Shown: positions 15,393 through 25,005, numbered from the stretch's first letter. The stretch is DNA of 64,000 nt from GCA-2731375 sp964344935 (GCA_964344935.1 CAYFPL010000001.1:1178001-1242000), one strand, 5' to 3'. A program made the numbers and translations. The notes: generated by a model from the sequence alone, not told the origin.

Positions 15393-17162
15393 ATGCCGGA
15401 CGAAGCGCAACGCAAATTGGCGGCTATCGTTTCAGCCGACGTGGCGGGATATTCCCGCCTGATTGGCACCGATGAAGCCCGGACCTTGGCCGATCTTCGG
15501 GCCCTTCGCAGGGAACTGATTGACCCAAAGGTCGCCGAACATGGCGGCCGTATCGTCAAAACCATGGGCGATGGCCTGCTGTTGGAATTCTCTTCGGTGG
15601 TGCGGGCGACACAGTGCGTCATCGAGGTGCAGCTCGGCATGGCGGAGCGCAATCGCAATGTCCCCGAGGAGCGGCGGATAGAATTTCGCATAGGTGTCCA
15701 CCTTGGAGATATCGCGGTAGAGGACGACGACATTTTCGGAGACGGCGTCAACGTCGCCGCGCGATTGGAAAGCCTGTGCGAACCAGGCGGCATCATTCTC
15801 TCCGGCACCGCCTATGAGAACAATATCGGGCGGATTGACGCCACATTCACAGACGCCGGATCGCGACAACTGAAGAACATCTCACACCCGGTCCAAACGT
15901 GGCGCTGGCAGCCAGCGCCCGATCGGACGGCGCCTGATGCGCACATTGGTGCGCCACTGTCTTTGCCCGATAAACCCTCGATTGCGGTCCTGCCCTTGGA
16001 CAATATGTCCGACGACCCTGAACAGGAGTATTTGGCCGACGGTATCGCCGAAGACGTAATCACCGCCCTTTCACGCTATGGCTCTCTGTTCGTGATCGCG
16101 CGCAATTCCACGTTTACCTACAAAGGGCAGGCAGTGGATGTTACGCAAGTGGCCCGCGACCTAGGGGTACGATATGTGGTCGAAGGCAGCGTGCGTAAAT
16201 CGGGCGAGCGACTGCGAATTTCCGCCCAATTGATCGATGCGTTGACCGGCCATCATATCTGGGCTGAACGATTTGATCGGGAATTGGCCGATATTTTCGA
16301 TCTGCAGGACCAGATCACCGAACAAATTGTCGTTGCCGTGGAACCGGAAATCGCAAGTCAGGAACGAGAACGCGCCCAGCGCAAGCCGCCCGAGAGCTTG
16401 GAGGCATGGGGTCTCATGCAACGGGGATTGTCACACTTCCTGCGTTTCAACAAAGATGACCGGGCTGAAGCGGTGCGATTGCTTGAGAAGGCAACAGAAT
16501 TGGATCCACGATTTGCCGCTGCGCATGCCCATCTCGGTTGGGCGCATTACTCCTCTCTGATCGCGGGATTCGCGAACGATGGCACGCAGGCGCGTGAGGC
16601 AGCGCGACGATCAGCGGAACAAGCGGTTTCGCTCGACCCCAACGAACCACTGGGGCATCTTGTTTTGGGCCGGCTGCATGTGTTTTCCGGCAGCATCGAT
16701 ATGGCCATCGATGAGATGCGGCAGGTCATAGCCGCCAATCCGAATTTTGCCAGAGGTCATTATGGCCTTGCCTGGGCCTATCTGTATGGCGCCGGCGAGC
16801 CGGACAAGGCCCTGCCCCATTTCGATATGGCCTTGCGGCTGAGCCCCCGTGATCCGAACCGCTGGCTGACCTTGATGCTCAAGGCTGCCGCCTTGCGCCT
16901 ACTTGAGCGCCATGGGGAAGCACTAAGCCACTGCCGGCAGGCTTGTCAGATTCCGCACACTGGTTTCCTGCCATACATGCATTTGGCTTCGATACTATCC
17001 GAGATTGGTGAGGCGGAAGATGCCCGCGCCGCAATTGAAAAAGCTACGGAGATCGAGCCGAGGTTTTCCATCGGTTTTTTGCGCGCAAATTTTCAAGGGC
17101 TCAACGAACGGGCGATTTCCAGCCTGTTCGACGGACTGCGATCGGCCGGGGCACCGGAATAG
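15393..17162 (+). CDS. Class III adenylate/guanylate cyclase with TolB-like and TPR domains
   Basis: A 589-residue protein. Residues about 8-170 form a class III cyclase domain: IVSADVAGYSRL and MGDGLLLEF give the two metal-binding Asp residues, and GDGVNVAARLES gives the transition-state Asn and Arg, so the domain looks active. About residues 195-310 match a TolB/FlgO-like domain (PSIAVLPLDNMSDDPEQEYLADGIAEDV), and residues 330-580 are TPR repeats. There is no signal peptide or obvious membrane helix. The architecture is common and expanded in rhizobia and relatives, where its inputs are mostly unknown. I chose the ATG at 15393, two codons after a TTG. The product cAMP could be read by the Popeye-like protein at 9230. 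Confidence 0.9.
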   Translation: MPDEAQRKLAAIVSADVAGYSRLIGTDEARTLADLRALRRELIDPKVAEHGGRIVKTMGDGLLLEFSSVVRATQCVIEVQLGMAERNRNVPEERRIEFRIGVHLGDIAVEDDDIFGDGVNVAARLESLCEPGGIILSGTAYENNIGRIDATFTDAGSRQLKNISHPVQTWRWQPAPDRTAPDAHIGAPLSLPDKPSIAVLPLDNMSDDPEQEYLADGIAEDVITALSRYGSLFVIARNSTFTYKGQAVDVTQVARDLGVRYVVEGSVRKSGERLRISAQLIDALTGHHIWAERFDRELADIFDLQDQITEQIVVAVEPEIASQERERAQRKPPESLEAWGLMQRGLSHFLRFNKDDRAEAVRLLEKATELDPRFAAAHAHLGWAHYSSLIAGFANDGTQAREAARRSAEQAVSLDPNEPLGHLVLGRLHVFSGSIDMAIDEMRQVIAANPNFARGHYGLAWAYLYGAGEPDKALPHFDMALRLSPRDPNRWLTLMLKAAALRLLERHGEALSHCRQACQIPHTGFLPYMHLASILSEIGEAEDARAAIEKATEIEPRFSIGFLRANFQGLNERAISSLFDGLRSAGAPE

Positions 17163-17234
17163 TTCACTCTCGGCCAGAAACTTCGGTCGTGGTCAAATTG
17201 ACGGACGCGCAGATGGCGCACAGGGTTTCGGCCG

Positions 17235-18968
17235 TCAAACGGCACGCAGTTTTTTCGTGGCCGCATTGTCTACGCACCTGCCGTCGTCGCTCAATACGAC
17301 GCCATACGTCCGTTCGGCGGCTTCCCGGCTGACAACGCCGTCGCGGACATCACGCAGGACGCGGCCGGGATCCCGCTTGCGGGCATCACCCCAACCGCCG
17401 CCGCCGGGCGAAGCCGCCCGTAGAGTCAGGGGCGGGTGCTGACGTACGGCATATTTCGGCGCCGGTTCGGTGCGGCCATCGGAATAGATCAGTTCCATCT
17501 CGCCAACCGCGCCCGCCTGGCCCCCGGCGGCGCCATAACATGACGGGGTATAAAGCCCTTCGCCGCGAAACGAATAGTCGGCCTCTACGGTCACCTCGAC
17601 CTCGTAGTCGCAGCCCGTACCGCCGCGATAGGCGCCTGGACCGGCCCCGTCGGTGCGAAATTCCTGTCGCTTGAAATGCATGGGGAAGAGCCGCTCGTAG
17701 GTTTCCACGTTCGGCAGAACCAGGCCGCCCAGGGCTGTTAGATGGCCGATCTGATTGAAGCCGTCCCGGCCTTCGACCGCGCCGCCCCCCGATGCGGCGT
17801 TCCAATGGTACATGACAAAGGGGCTTGCCCCGCCCAAACGGCCGGACGTGGGACCATGAATTGCCTTGGCCCAGCCGGCGCAGCTTTTTTCGGGCAGCGC
17901 CTGGTTCAGGGCCTTCCAAATAGCGTGAACGATTTCATGGGCCACGAAGACCGTATTCATGGTCATGGCCGCCGGCGGTCTGGCATTGACGATACTGCCC
18001 TCCGGTGCTGTGATCGTGACCGTGCGGAAGGAACCCTCGTTGCGCGGCAGGTCAGGGTCGAAGTAGGACGTCAGGGCCATGTAAACCGCCGACCAGGTAT
18101 TGGCGATGGAGGAGTTCTTAAAGCCCTGAACCTGGTCGGCGGAACCTGTGAAGTCGACTTCCAAGGCCTCGCCCTTGACGCCCAGGCGTACCCGGATGAC
18201 ATCGTCCAAAGGCTCGAAACAATCGTTGTCTATGGCCTCCTCGGCAAAGTATTCGCCGTCCGGCAATGACCCGACGCAGCGGCGAAAACTCCGGTGGGCA
18301 TGTTCCAGGATGCCTTCAAAATAGTCACGGTAGTCGGACGCGCCCAGTTCCCCGACCAGCTCGCAAATTCGCTCGGCACCTATATTCGTGGCGCCGATCA
18401 TGGCCCGCAAGTCGCCGTCCAAAGCCTCTGCCGTACGCGTGTTGATCATCAACAAGCGCCAGATATCTTGCTGGGTCTCACCGCCGGCGATCAGTTTCAT
18501 GACCGGCAGGCGGATGCCTTCGTGGAAAATTTCCCGCGCCTCGGAGTTGTAGGTGCCCGCGGCACCGCCGCCGATATCGGCCTGATGGGCGCGGATACAG
18601 GCAAAGGCGCTTAAAGTGCCGTCCGTGAACACCGGGCGGGCGATGACCCAATCAGGCAGGTGATTGCCGCCGGCGGTATAGGTGTCGTTGAGAATGAAGA
18701 CGTCGCCATCGTGGATATCGCCCGCGAAATCCCGCAACAGGGCGCGCACGGCGAAGCCGCCGCCGCCGGTATGAATGGGAATACCGTCGGCCTGACTGAC
18801 CAGAACACCGTCGGGATCGGCAATGAAGCAGGAGAAATCATGGCTCTGGGAAAAGATCGGACTGCGCGCGGTGCGCGTCATGACCCAGCCCATTTGCCGC
18901 GATATGTGATCCAGGCGGTTTTGCACCAGGGCGAGCATGATGGGATCCAGGTCCATTTGGCTCTTCAT
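17235..18968 (-). CDS. Hydantoinase B/oxoprolinase-family protein
   Basis: A 577-residue protein covering the whole HyuB domain: HDFSCFIADPDGVLVSQ and IHTGGGGFAVR near the N terminus, FILNDTYTAGGNHLPDWV, and the glycine-rich PGAYRGGTGCDYE near the C terminus. HyuB subunits pair with HyuA to hydrolyse cyclic amides or carboxylate ketones with ATP. No hyuA lies next to it; the nearest HyuA domain is fused in the protein at 49291. It is the last gene of a minus-strand run after the TRAP transporter and the MetE-like gene, with a 137-base gap to the latter. The ATG at 18968 is preceded by GAGAAGAGG; one further start is possible at 18956. Confidence 0.87.
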   Translation of the reverse strand: MKSQMDLDPIMLALVQNRLDHISRQMGWVMTRTARSPIFSQSHDFSCFIADPDGVLVSQADGIPIHTGGGGFAVRALLRDFAGDIHDGDVFILNDTYTAGGNHLPDWVIARPVFTDGTLSAFACIRAHQADIGGGAAGTYNSEAREIFHEGIRLPVMKLIAGGETQQDIWRLLMINTRTAEALDGDLRAMIGATNIGAERICELVGELGASDYRDYFEGILEHAHRSFRRCVGSLPDGEYFAEEAIDNDCFEPLDDVIRVRLGVKGEALEVDFTGSADQVQGFKNSSIANTWSAVYMALTSYFDPDLPRNEGSFRTVTITAPEGSIVNARPPAAMTMNTVFVAHEIVHAIWKALNQALPEKSCAGWAKAIHGPTSGRLGGASPFVMYHWNAASGGGAVEGRDGFNQIGHLTALGGLVLPNVETYERLFPMHFKRQEFRTDGAGPGAYRGGTGCDYEVEVTVEADYSFRGEGLYTPSCYGAAGGQAGAVGEMELIYSDGRTEPAPKYAVRQHPPLTLRAASPGGGGWGDARKRDPGRVLRDVRDGVVSREAAERTYGVVLSDDGRCVDNAATKKLRAV

Positions 18969-19105
18969 ACCTCTTCTCCGCGCCGCGTCAGCTTTCGCCA
19001 TGCCCCCTTGCCACACACGGGATATCGAAAGATTGCCCGGAAACGGTCAGCGCCTGCCATGTGTTACGTAACCAGCGAAACCCATTGGGGCCTCGGAGTC
19101 GCTGC

Positions 19106-20140
19106 TCACGCCGCCGCGAGCTCTTCCCGCACCAATTCCGCGCCGGCGCCCAGGGCCTTGAGCTTTGCCTCCGCCACACCACGCGGGAGCGGCGCCATGC
19201 CGCAATTGGTACAGGCGACGATACGTTCCGGATCGACAAACTCCAGCGCCGCGCGCAGGGTCGCGGCCACCTCTTCGGGCGTTTCGATCTCGTTCGTCGC
19301 AACATCGACGGCGCCGACCAGCACCTCCTTGTCGGGCAAGAGACCCAGAACGGACATGGGCACCTTGGAATTGGCGCATTCGAGAGAGACCTGGTCGATC
19401 CGGCTGTCATTCAGGGCGGGGAAGAATTCCTCGTACTGGCGCCATTCTTCGCCCAGGGTCTCTTTCCAATCGATATTCTGCTGGATGCCATAGCCATAGC
19501 AGATATGCACCGCCGTCTTGCAATTTAGCCCCTCGATGGCGCGGTGCAGGGCATCGACACCCCATGTGGGCACCTGGTCCATGAAGGCATTGAAGGCCGG
19601 CTCGTCGAATTGGATCACGTCGACGCCAAGGGCATCGAGCTCGCGGGCCTCGTCGTTCAGCACTTCTGCGAAAGCCATGGCCATCTCTGGCCGGCTGCCG
19701 TAATGGGCATCGGCAATGGTGTCGCAAATGGTCATGGGCCCGGGCAGGGTGAATTTCAGCCCGGCTTTGGTGCGTTCCCGGCAGAACTTGGCCTCCCCCA
19801 CATGCACCGGCGCGGGCCGGCGTACTTCCGAGGTCACAGTTGGCACCTGGGCGTCATAGCGATTGTCGCGGATGCCCATGGTGGTCATGCGCTGCCAATC
19901 GATGCCCTCGATCCGCTCCAGGAACCCATGGACGAAATGCTTGCGGAACTGTTCGCCGTCGCTGACGATATCGATGCCGGCGTCCTCCTGGATCTTGATC
20001 CAGGCAAGGGCGGCATCCTGCTGCCCCTCGATCAAGGCATCACCTTCCAGGCGCCACGGCGCCCACAGCACCTCCGGCTCCGCCAGCCAGGCGGGTTTTG
20101 GAAGACTGCCCGCGACCGTTGTCTTGATCATGGCAGCCAC
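19106..20140 (-). CDS. Short MetE-core (cobalamin-independent methionine synthase C-terminal) family protein
   Basis: A 344-residue barrel matching only the catalytic C-terminal half of MetE, which is about 750 residues. The start AGSLPKP is the family signature, and the zinc ligands are present: His and Cys in VHICYGYG, Glu in SLECANS and Cys in ACTNCGMAPL. An Asp/Glu pair in VIQFDEPAF binds substrate in MetE. Known relatives of this length transfer methyl or alkyl groups to thiols: folate-independent methionine synthases, or epoxyalkane:coenzyme M transferase. It lies 14 bases from the TRAP large permease gene in the same direction, so it probably acts on the imported substrate. Complete metH and metF are at 58-62 kb, so it need not be the housekeeping methionine synthase. 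Confidence 0.85.
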   Translation of the reverse strand: MAAMIKTTVAGSLPKPAWLAEPEVLWAPWRLEGDALIEGQQDAALAWIKIQEDAGIDIVSDGEQFRKHFVHGFLERIEGIDWQRMTTMGIRDNRYDAQVPTVTSEVRRPAPVHVGEAKFCRERTKAGLKFTLPGPMTICDTIADAHYGSRPEMAMAFAEVLNDEARELDALGVDVIQFDEPAFNAFMDQVPTWGVDALHRAIEGLNCKTAVHICYGYGIQQNIDWKETLGEEWRQYEEFFPALNDSRIDQVSLECANSKVPMSVLGLLPDKEVLVGAVDVATNEIETPEEVAATLRAALEFVDPERIVACTNCGMAPLPRGVAEAKLKALGAGAELVREELAAA

Positions 20141-20154
20141 CTCCTCTCTACGTC

Positions 20155-21741
20155 CTAGGGACCGAACACCAGTTTCGGCAGCCAGGTGGTCAGCTCGGGG
20201 AACGCCGCCACGATGAACAGGGCCACAACCTGGATCGCGACGAAGGGTATGACGCCCTTGTAGATCTGCACCGTACTGACCTCGACCGGCGCGACCCCAC
20301 GCAAGTAGAACAAGGCAAAACCGAATGGTGGCGTGAGGAAGGAGGTTTGCAGGTTCAAAGCGATCATGATGCCCAACCAGACCGGGTTCAGATCCATCAG
20401 CAACAGGATCGGGGCCACGATCGGCACCACCACGAAGGTGATCTCGATGAAGTCCAGGAAGAAGCCCATCAGGAACATGAGCGCCATGACAACCAACATG
20501 GCACCGAAGGCACCACCGGGCAGCGAAGTGAGGAAGGCGTGCACCATATCGTCACCGCCCAGGCCCCGGAATACGGAAGAGAACAACTGGGCACCGATGA
20601 CAATGCCAAAGACCATGGCGCTGACCCGCGTGGTCTGTTGCATCACTTCGTGCAGCCCGCCCGTTCTGAAGACGCGGCTCAGACTGACCACGATGCCCCA
20701 GATCAGCGCGGCCGTGCAGACGATGGCGACGAGAATGCCGATCATGTCGCCGGTTGGAATGTTGTCCCGGGATACACGCAAGTCCATGATGCCGGTAAGG
20801 ATGAGAACCACCACCAGGCCGACCGTCGCTGCATAGATGGGCAACGGTTTGTCAGGCGCCAAGCGCAAGCCGCCCAGCAACGTTGCGCCAATGGCACCGA
20901 CCGAGGCCGCCTCCGTTGGCGTCGCGATGCCGGCCAGGATCGACCCCAGGACAGATACGATCAGGGCGATGGGCGCAATCAAGGCATGGAAAACCCGAAG
21001 CACCAGTTCCTGTGTGGTGCGCCCTTCCATCAGTTCATCCCTGGGTATGGGGGGTGAAGATTCAGGCCGGATAAAGGCGATAATGACCTGATAGATGATG
21101 TACATGCCGACCAGAGCAAATCCGGGTAGCAGGGCGCCGGCGAAGAGATCGCCCACCGAGACGGGATCTGGCGCGAAATTGCCCAACTGGCGCTGCGCCT
21201 CTTGATAGGCATCGGAAATCTGGTCGCCCAGCACCACCAACACCAAGGACGGCGGGATGATCTGGCCCAGGGTGCCGGAGGCGCAGATCGATCCGCAGGA
21301 CAACGAGGCGTCATAGCCACGCCGCAGCATGGTGGGCAACGAAAGGAGACCCATGGTGACCACCGTGGCGCCGACGATGCCGGTAGAGGCTGCCAGAAGG
21401 GCACCCACGACGCAGACCGCGATGCCAAGGCCGCCCCGCAGGGAGCCGAACAGCATGCCCATGGTATCGAGCAGTTCCTCGGCCACCTTGGAACGCTCCA
21501 GCATCACGCCCATGAAGACGAACAGGGGCACGGCAATGAGGATTTCCGAAGTCATGGCATTGCCATAGATGCGATTTGGCAGAATGCCCATAAAGGCCAA
21601 ATCGAAGGCGCCGGCGGCGAAACTGATACCGGCGAAAATCAGGGCAGTGCCTGCTAGCGAGAAGGCGACGGGAAACCCAGCCATAAGAAAGCCGCACACG
21701 CCAAAGAACATCAAAATCACGAAAATTTCGGAGACGCTCAT
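20155..21741 (-). CDS. dctM: TRAP transporter large permease (DctM)
   Basis: A 528-residue, highly hydrophobic protein with more than twelve helices. It is longer than a standard DctM of about 430 residues because of an inserted region of extra helices around residues 270-350, as seen in one DctM subgroup. Family features include PLFVFMGVMLERS near the N terminus, AASTGIVGATVVTMG, IIPPSLVLVVLGD and LQTSFLTPPFGFALFYLRG near the end. It is the ion-coupled transport channel that works with DctP and DctQ. Its start overlaps the dctQ stop by 4 bases. Confidence 0.94.
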   Translation of the reverse strand: MSVSEIFVILMFFGVCGFLMAGFPVAFSLAGTALIFAGISFAAGAFDLAFMGILPNRIYGNAMTSEILIAVPLFVFMGVMLERSKVAEELLDTMGMLFGSLRGGLGIAVCVVGALLAASTGIVGATVVTMGLLSLPTMLRRGYDASLSCGSICASGTLGQIIPPSLVLVVLGDQISDAYQEAQRQLGNFAPDPVSVGDLFAGALLPGFALVGMYIIYQVIIAFIRPESSPPIPRDELMEGRTTQELVLRVFHALIAPIALIVSVLGSILAGIATPTEAASVGAIGATLLGGLRLAPDKPLPIYAATVGLVVVLILTGIMDLRVSRDNIPTGDMIGILVAIVCTAALIWGIVVSLSRVFRTGGLHEVMQQTTRVSAMVFGIVIGAQLFSSVFRGLGGDDMVHAFLTSLPGGAFGAMLVVMALMFLMGFFLDFIEITFVVVPIVAPILLLMDLNPVWLGIMIALNLQTSFLTPPFGFALFYLRGVAPVEVSTVQIYKGVIPFVAIQVVALFIVAAFPELTTWLPKLVFGP

Positions 21742-22286
21742 AGCAGCACCTCCTCGCCGTCATGACTGGGTTCATCCATGGGCTTTTGCCCTGTCATGAC
21801 CAGCCAGGATTTCACCAGCATTGAAAAGCCTTGTATGGAAAGTACAAATGGAAATACCAGCAACATGCATTTGAGCAACCAGAAGGGCATGAAGGTCCCT
21901 TCCGGTGATCCCTCCCAAACCCGCACGGAGGCACCGACGAAGACCAGCGACTTCCACGTCATCACGGCGCACAGGGGCCAGAGAAATATCAGTACGCCGA
22001 AGAAGTTGACCCGCGCTTTGTTGAGTTGGGAGGCACTGCCATAAAAGATATCGACGCGAACATGACCGTCATGCAACAGCGTGTAACCGGCACCGACCAG
22101 GAACAGCATGGAATGCATGAAAACAATGGATTCCTGCATAGGTATAAAGCCGAGCCCGAAAACATAGCGCAGCAGCACCACGGTAAACTGCATCAGGACC
22201 AGGGCAAGCGCGAACCAAGCCACGACACGGCCGAGCCGTTCATTGAATGCGTCGATCAAACGCACGACCGATCTGATATGCGTCAT
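21738..22286 (-). CDS. dctQ: TRAP transporter small permease (DctQ)
   Basis: A 182-residue protein with four hydrophobic helices (starting VAWFALALVLMQFTVVLLRY) and the family features RYVFGLGFIPMQESIVFMHS and DGHVRVDIFYG in the second loop. DctQ pairs with DctM and docks the periplasmic binding protein. The acidic tail (MDEPSHDGEEVLL) is cytoplasmic. It lies between dctP and dctM; the 110-base gap to dctP carries a strong hairpin. Confidence 0.92.
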   Translation of the reverse strand: MTHIRSVVRLIDAFNERLGRVVAWFALALVLMQFTVVLLRYVFGLGFIPMQESIVFMHSMLFLVGAGYTLLHDGHVRVDIFYGSASQLNKARVNFFGVLIFLWPLCAVMTWKSLVFVGASVRVWEGSPEGTFMPFWLLKCMLLVFPFVLSIQGFSMLVKSWLVMTGQKPMDEPSHDGEEVLL

Positions 22287-22329
22287 CTGAAATCTTTCGG
22301 AACGAAAATAGCGGTACGAACATAGTGGC

Positions 22330-22363
22330 GGGCGCCCACGCCGCCGCTGCGGCGCGGGCGCCC
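22330..22363 (-). promoter_or_regulatory. GC-rich hairpin between dctP and dctQ
   Basis: GGGCGCCC at 22330-22337 and again at 22356-22363 form the arms of a hairpin, with an inner CGCCGC/GCGGCG pairing. There is no T-run, so it looks more like an RNA-stabilising or attenuating element that leaves more binding-protein message than permease message. Confidence 0.5.
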
Positions 22364-22396
22364 TGTTTCAGCACATGACTACCGTGCGTCCGACCG

Positions 22397-23500
22397 TTAT
22401 GAGTAGTCGAACGGCAGCGAGCGTGCGTTCATGAAGCCCTGTTCACCAATCTTGGCCCAGGTGATGGCCTGTTTGCGATAGGTGATGAAGCTATCATAGA
22501 CCCGCTTGGTGAAGGGGTCGGAGTTACCGATCTTGCTGACCGTATCGCCGGCCACTTCACCGATCTTGACCAGCATATCCTTGGGATACTGGTGCAACTG
22601 CACGCCATGCTTGTTCAACAGCACATTCAACGAACCCAGGTTGCGGGCGTTGAATTCGGCGAACTGGTTGTGCGCCTCGGCATCGATCACCGTCTGCACC
22701 ATCAGTTGCTCTTCCTTGGTCAAGCCGTCCCAGACCTTCTTGTTCATGGCATAGCTGCCGGAAGTGCCGGGCTCATGGAAGCCAGGGAAGTAATAGTGCT
22801 TGGTGATCTTGTAGAAGCCAAAGGCCAGGTCATGCCAGGGGCCGACCCATTCGGCCGCGTCGATCGCGCCAGACGCCAGGGACGGATAAATTTCCGCCAC
22901 GGGCAGATTGACGACGGTGACGCCAAGAGCGCGCAGAACCTCGCCACCCAGGCCAGGCATGCGGAACTTGAGGCCCTTGAAATCGTCCAACTGGGTGATC
23001 GGCTTGCGATACCAGCCACCCATCTGGGTGCCGGTGCTGTTGCCGAGGAAACCCTTCATGTTGAATTGTGCCGACAATTCATCCCACAGCTCCTGGCCGC
23101 CGCCGTATTTCATCCATGCGGCATGTTCGGTTCCCGTCAGGCCATAGGGCACGGTGGTGAAGAAATTGAAGGCCTTGTGCTTGCCTTGCCAATAGTACTC
23201 GGCGGATTGATACATATCCGCATCACCGGCGCTCACTGCGTCGAACACGCCAAAAGGCGGTACCAGTTCGCCGCCGCCATAAACCTTGACCTTGATCTTG
23301 CCGTCCGAAAGGGCGGTGATGTTGCGCGCCACCCGCTGACCGGATGTACCTAGGCCAGGCGAATTCAGAGGCCAGGACATGGCCAGTTTCCATTCCTTCA
23401 GCCCCTGCGCGATCGCCGGCTTAGGAAAGTTGGACGCTGCGGCGACTGCCGTTGCGGCACCTGCCACTGCCGCGCCCTGAATAAATTTACGTCTTTTCAT
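22397..23500 (-). CDS. dctP: TRAP transporter solute-binding protein, Tat-exported (DctP)
   Basis: A 367-residue binding protein. The ATG at 23500 starts a Tat-type signal peptide (MKRRKFIQGAAVAGAATA, ending near AIAQG), which decides the start against a longer frame. The mature part has the DctP fold with VYGGGELVPPFGVFDAVSAG, FRMPGLGGEVLRALG and YPSLASGAIDAAEW, where the conserved Arg contacts a carboxylate ligand. Tat export implies folding before secretion. It belongs with dctQ and dctM downstream. The ligand is probably a carboxylic acid, inferred from the family. Confidence 0.93.
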   Translation of the reverse strand: MKRRKFIQGAAVAGAATAVAAASNFPKPAIAQGLKEWKLAMSWPLNSPGLGTSGQRVARNITALSDGKIKVKVYGGGELVPPFGVFDAVSAGDADMYQSAEYYWQGKHKAFNFFTTVPYGLTGTEHAAWMKYGGGQELWDELSAQFNMKGFLGNSTGTQMGGWYRKPITQLDDFKGLKFRMPGLGGEVLRALGVTVVNLPVAEIYPSLASGAIDAAEWVGPWHDLAFGFYKITKHYYFPGFHEPGTSGSYAMNKKVWDGLTKEEQLMVQTVIDAEAHNQFAEFNARNLGSLNVLLNKHGVQLHQYPKDMLVKIGEVAGDTVSKIGNSDPFTKRVYDSFITYRKQAITWAKIGEQGFMNARSLPFDYS

Positions 23501-23809
23501 GAGATCTTGCCTCCCTCGTCCCATTTTTTCAGACGGGACATGGCCTAGTGCCACCTCCCCCGCGGGCAAGCTTAGGAATGCGAGACATTCCACAGCCGCC
23601 CGCGTCAACCGAGAGCTTAGTCTCCGCACGTCTCCCGCGCAATGTCTCATAGTTCTCGGTCCCGTGATGATAGCGACGTTGCCCCTTGATTAGGCGCTTT
23701 CGGCGACGCCCGCTTTTCGATACACTCCCCCCAACGCCGCGGCCGGCGACAGACCGGAACGGCAAACGGGATTGGCGTAACACACCTAACGTCTTGGGAG
23801 GACTAGGGA
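23501..23809. other. Divergent promoter region between dctP and the ABC operon
   Basis: This 309-base stretch holds no gene. It must contain the promoters of both transport operons. GGAATG (23575-23580) and CATTCC (23586-23591) form an inverted repeat, and GAGACATT (23583-23590) recurs inverted as AATGTCTC (23641-23648), so a shared regulator binding both places is possible. Confidence 0.5.
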
Positions 23810-24982
23810 ATGTCAAAAACAATACTGGCTCTTGCTACCGGCCTTGCGGCCAGCCTGGCCATCGCCGCGACACCGGTTTCGGCGGATAAGGTCAAGGTCG
23901 GCTTCATCACAACGCTCACGGGCGGCGGCGGCATCATCGGCAAGCCCATGAAGAATGCCTTTGAACTGGGCATGGAACATGTGGGCGGCCGACTGGGCGG
24001 CCTGGAAACCGAGGTCATCTTTGGCGATGACAAGCGCAAGCCGGACGTGGCCAAGCAACTCGTCAACAAGATGATCAAGAAGGACCGGGTGCAGTTCGTC
24101 ACCGGCATCATCTGGTCCAACCTGCTGGTCGCCATCCATGGTCCGGTGACCCGCTCCAACACGTTTCTGATTAGTTCAAATGCCGGCGCCGGCGCGGTGG
24201 CGGGCAAGCGCTGCTCCAAGGATTTCTTCAACGTATCGTTCCAGAACGACGTCATGCCTGAAGGCATGGGCAAGTTCATGACCGACAAGAAGATCGACAA
24301 CGTTTATGTCATGGCGCCGAACTATCAGGCCGGCAAAGACATGATCAAAGGCTTCAAGCGCACCTTCAAGGGCAACATTGTGGGCGAGGTTTACACCAAG
24401 CTGGGCCAAAAGGACTATCAGGCCGAGATTTCCGCCCTGCGCGCGGCCAACCCGGCGGCCACCTACATTTTCCTGCCGGGAGGCATGGGCATCAACTTCA
24501 TCAAGCAATATGCCCAGGCCGGCTTGAAGGACAAAATTCCGCTTTATTCGGTCTATTCCGTCGATGCCTTGACCCTGCCGGCCCTGAAGGATGCCGCTGT
24601 GGACACTTTCGGCGTGCAGCATTGGAGCCCCGATCTGGGCAATACCGTCAACCGCCGCTTCGTCGAGAGCTATCGCAAGAAGTACGGTAAGACCCCGGCC
24701 TTCTACGCCGCGCAGGCCTATGACACCGTATTGTTCCTCGACCACGCCATCCGCAAAGCCGGCGGCGTGGGCGATCGGGATAAGTTGCGGGCCGCCATGC
24801 GGGCCGGCGACTTCCCCAATACCAGGGGCTCGTTCAAATTCAACAACAACCATTTCCCCATCCAGAACATCTATCTGCGGAAAGCCGTGATGGAAGGGGG
24901 CAGCTACTTCACGCGGACCCTGGGCGTCGTGCTCTCGGCGCATGGCGATGCCTATGCCAAAGACTGCCCCATGAAGTGGTAA
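23810..24982 (+). CDS. livK: Branched-chain amino acid-type ABC transporter substrate-binding protein
   Basis: A 390-residue periplasmic binding protein with a cleavable signal peptide (MSKTILALATGLAASLAIAA, cleavage near VSADK). The Leu/Ile/Val-type fold is seen in VKVGFITTLTGGGGIIGKPM, ISSNAGAGAVAGKRC and YDTVLFLDHAIRKAGG. GGGAGG with a short spacer supports the start. Many proteins of this group bind aromatic acids, amides or dicarboxylates, not amino acids, so the ligand is open. It heads a complete importer operon with two permeases and two ATPases. Confidence 0.92.
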   Translation: MSKTILALATGLAASLAIAATPVSADKVKVGFITTLTGGGGIIGKPMKNAFELGMEHVGGRLGGLETEVIFGDDKRKPDVAKQLVNKMIKKDRVQFVTGIIWSNLLVAIHGPVTRSNTFLISSNAGAGAVAGKRCSKDFFNVSFQNDVMPEGMGKFMTDKKIDNVYVMAPNYQAGKDMIKGFKRTFKGNIVGEVYTKLGQKDYQAEISALRAANPAATYIFLPGGMGINFIKQYAQAGLKDKIPLYSVYSVDALTLPALKDAAVDTFGVQHWSPDLGNTVNRRFVESYRKKYGKTPAFYAAQAYDTVLFLDHAIRKAGGVGDRDKLRAAMRAGDFPNTRGSFKFNNNHFPIQNIYLRKAVMEGGSYFTRTLGVVLSAHGDAYAKDCPMKW

Positions 24983-25005
24983 TATCCTGACAATCGTGTA
25001 TATGG

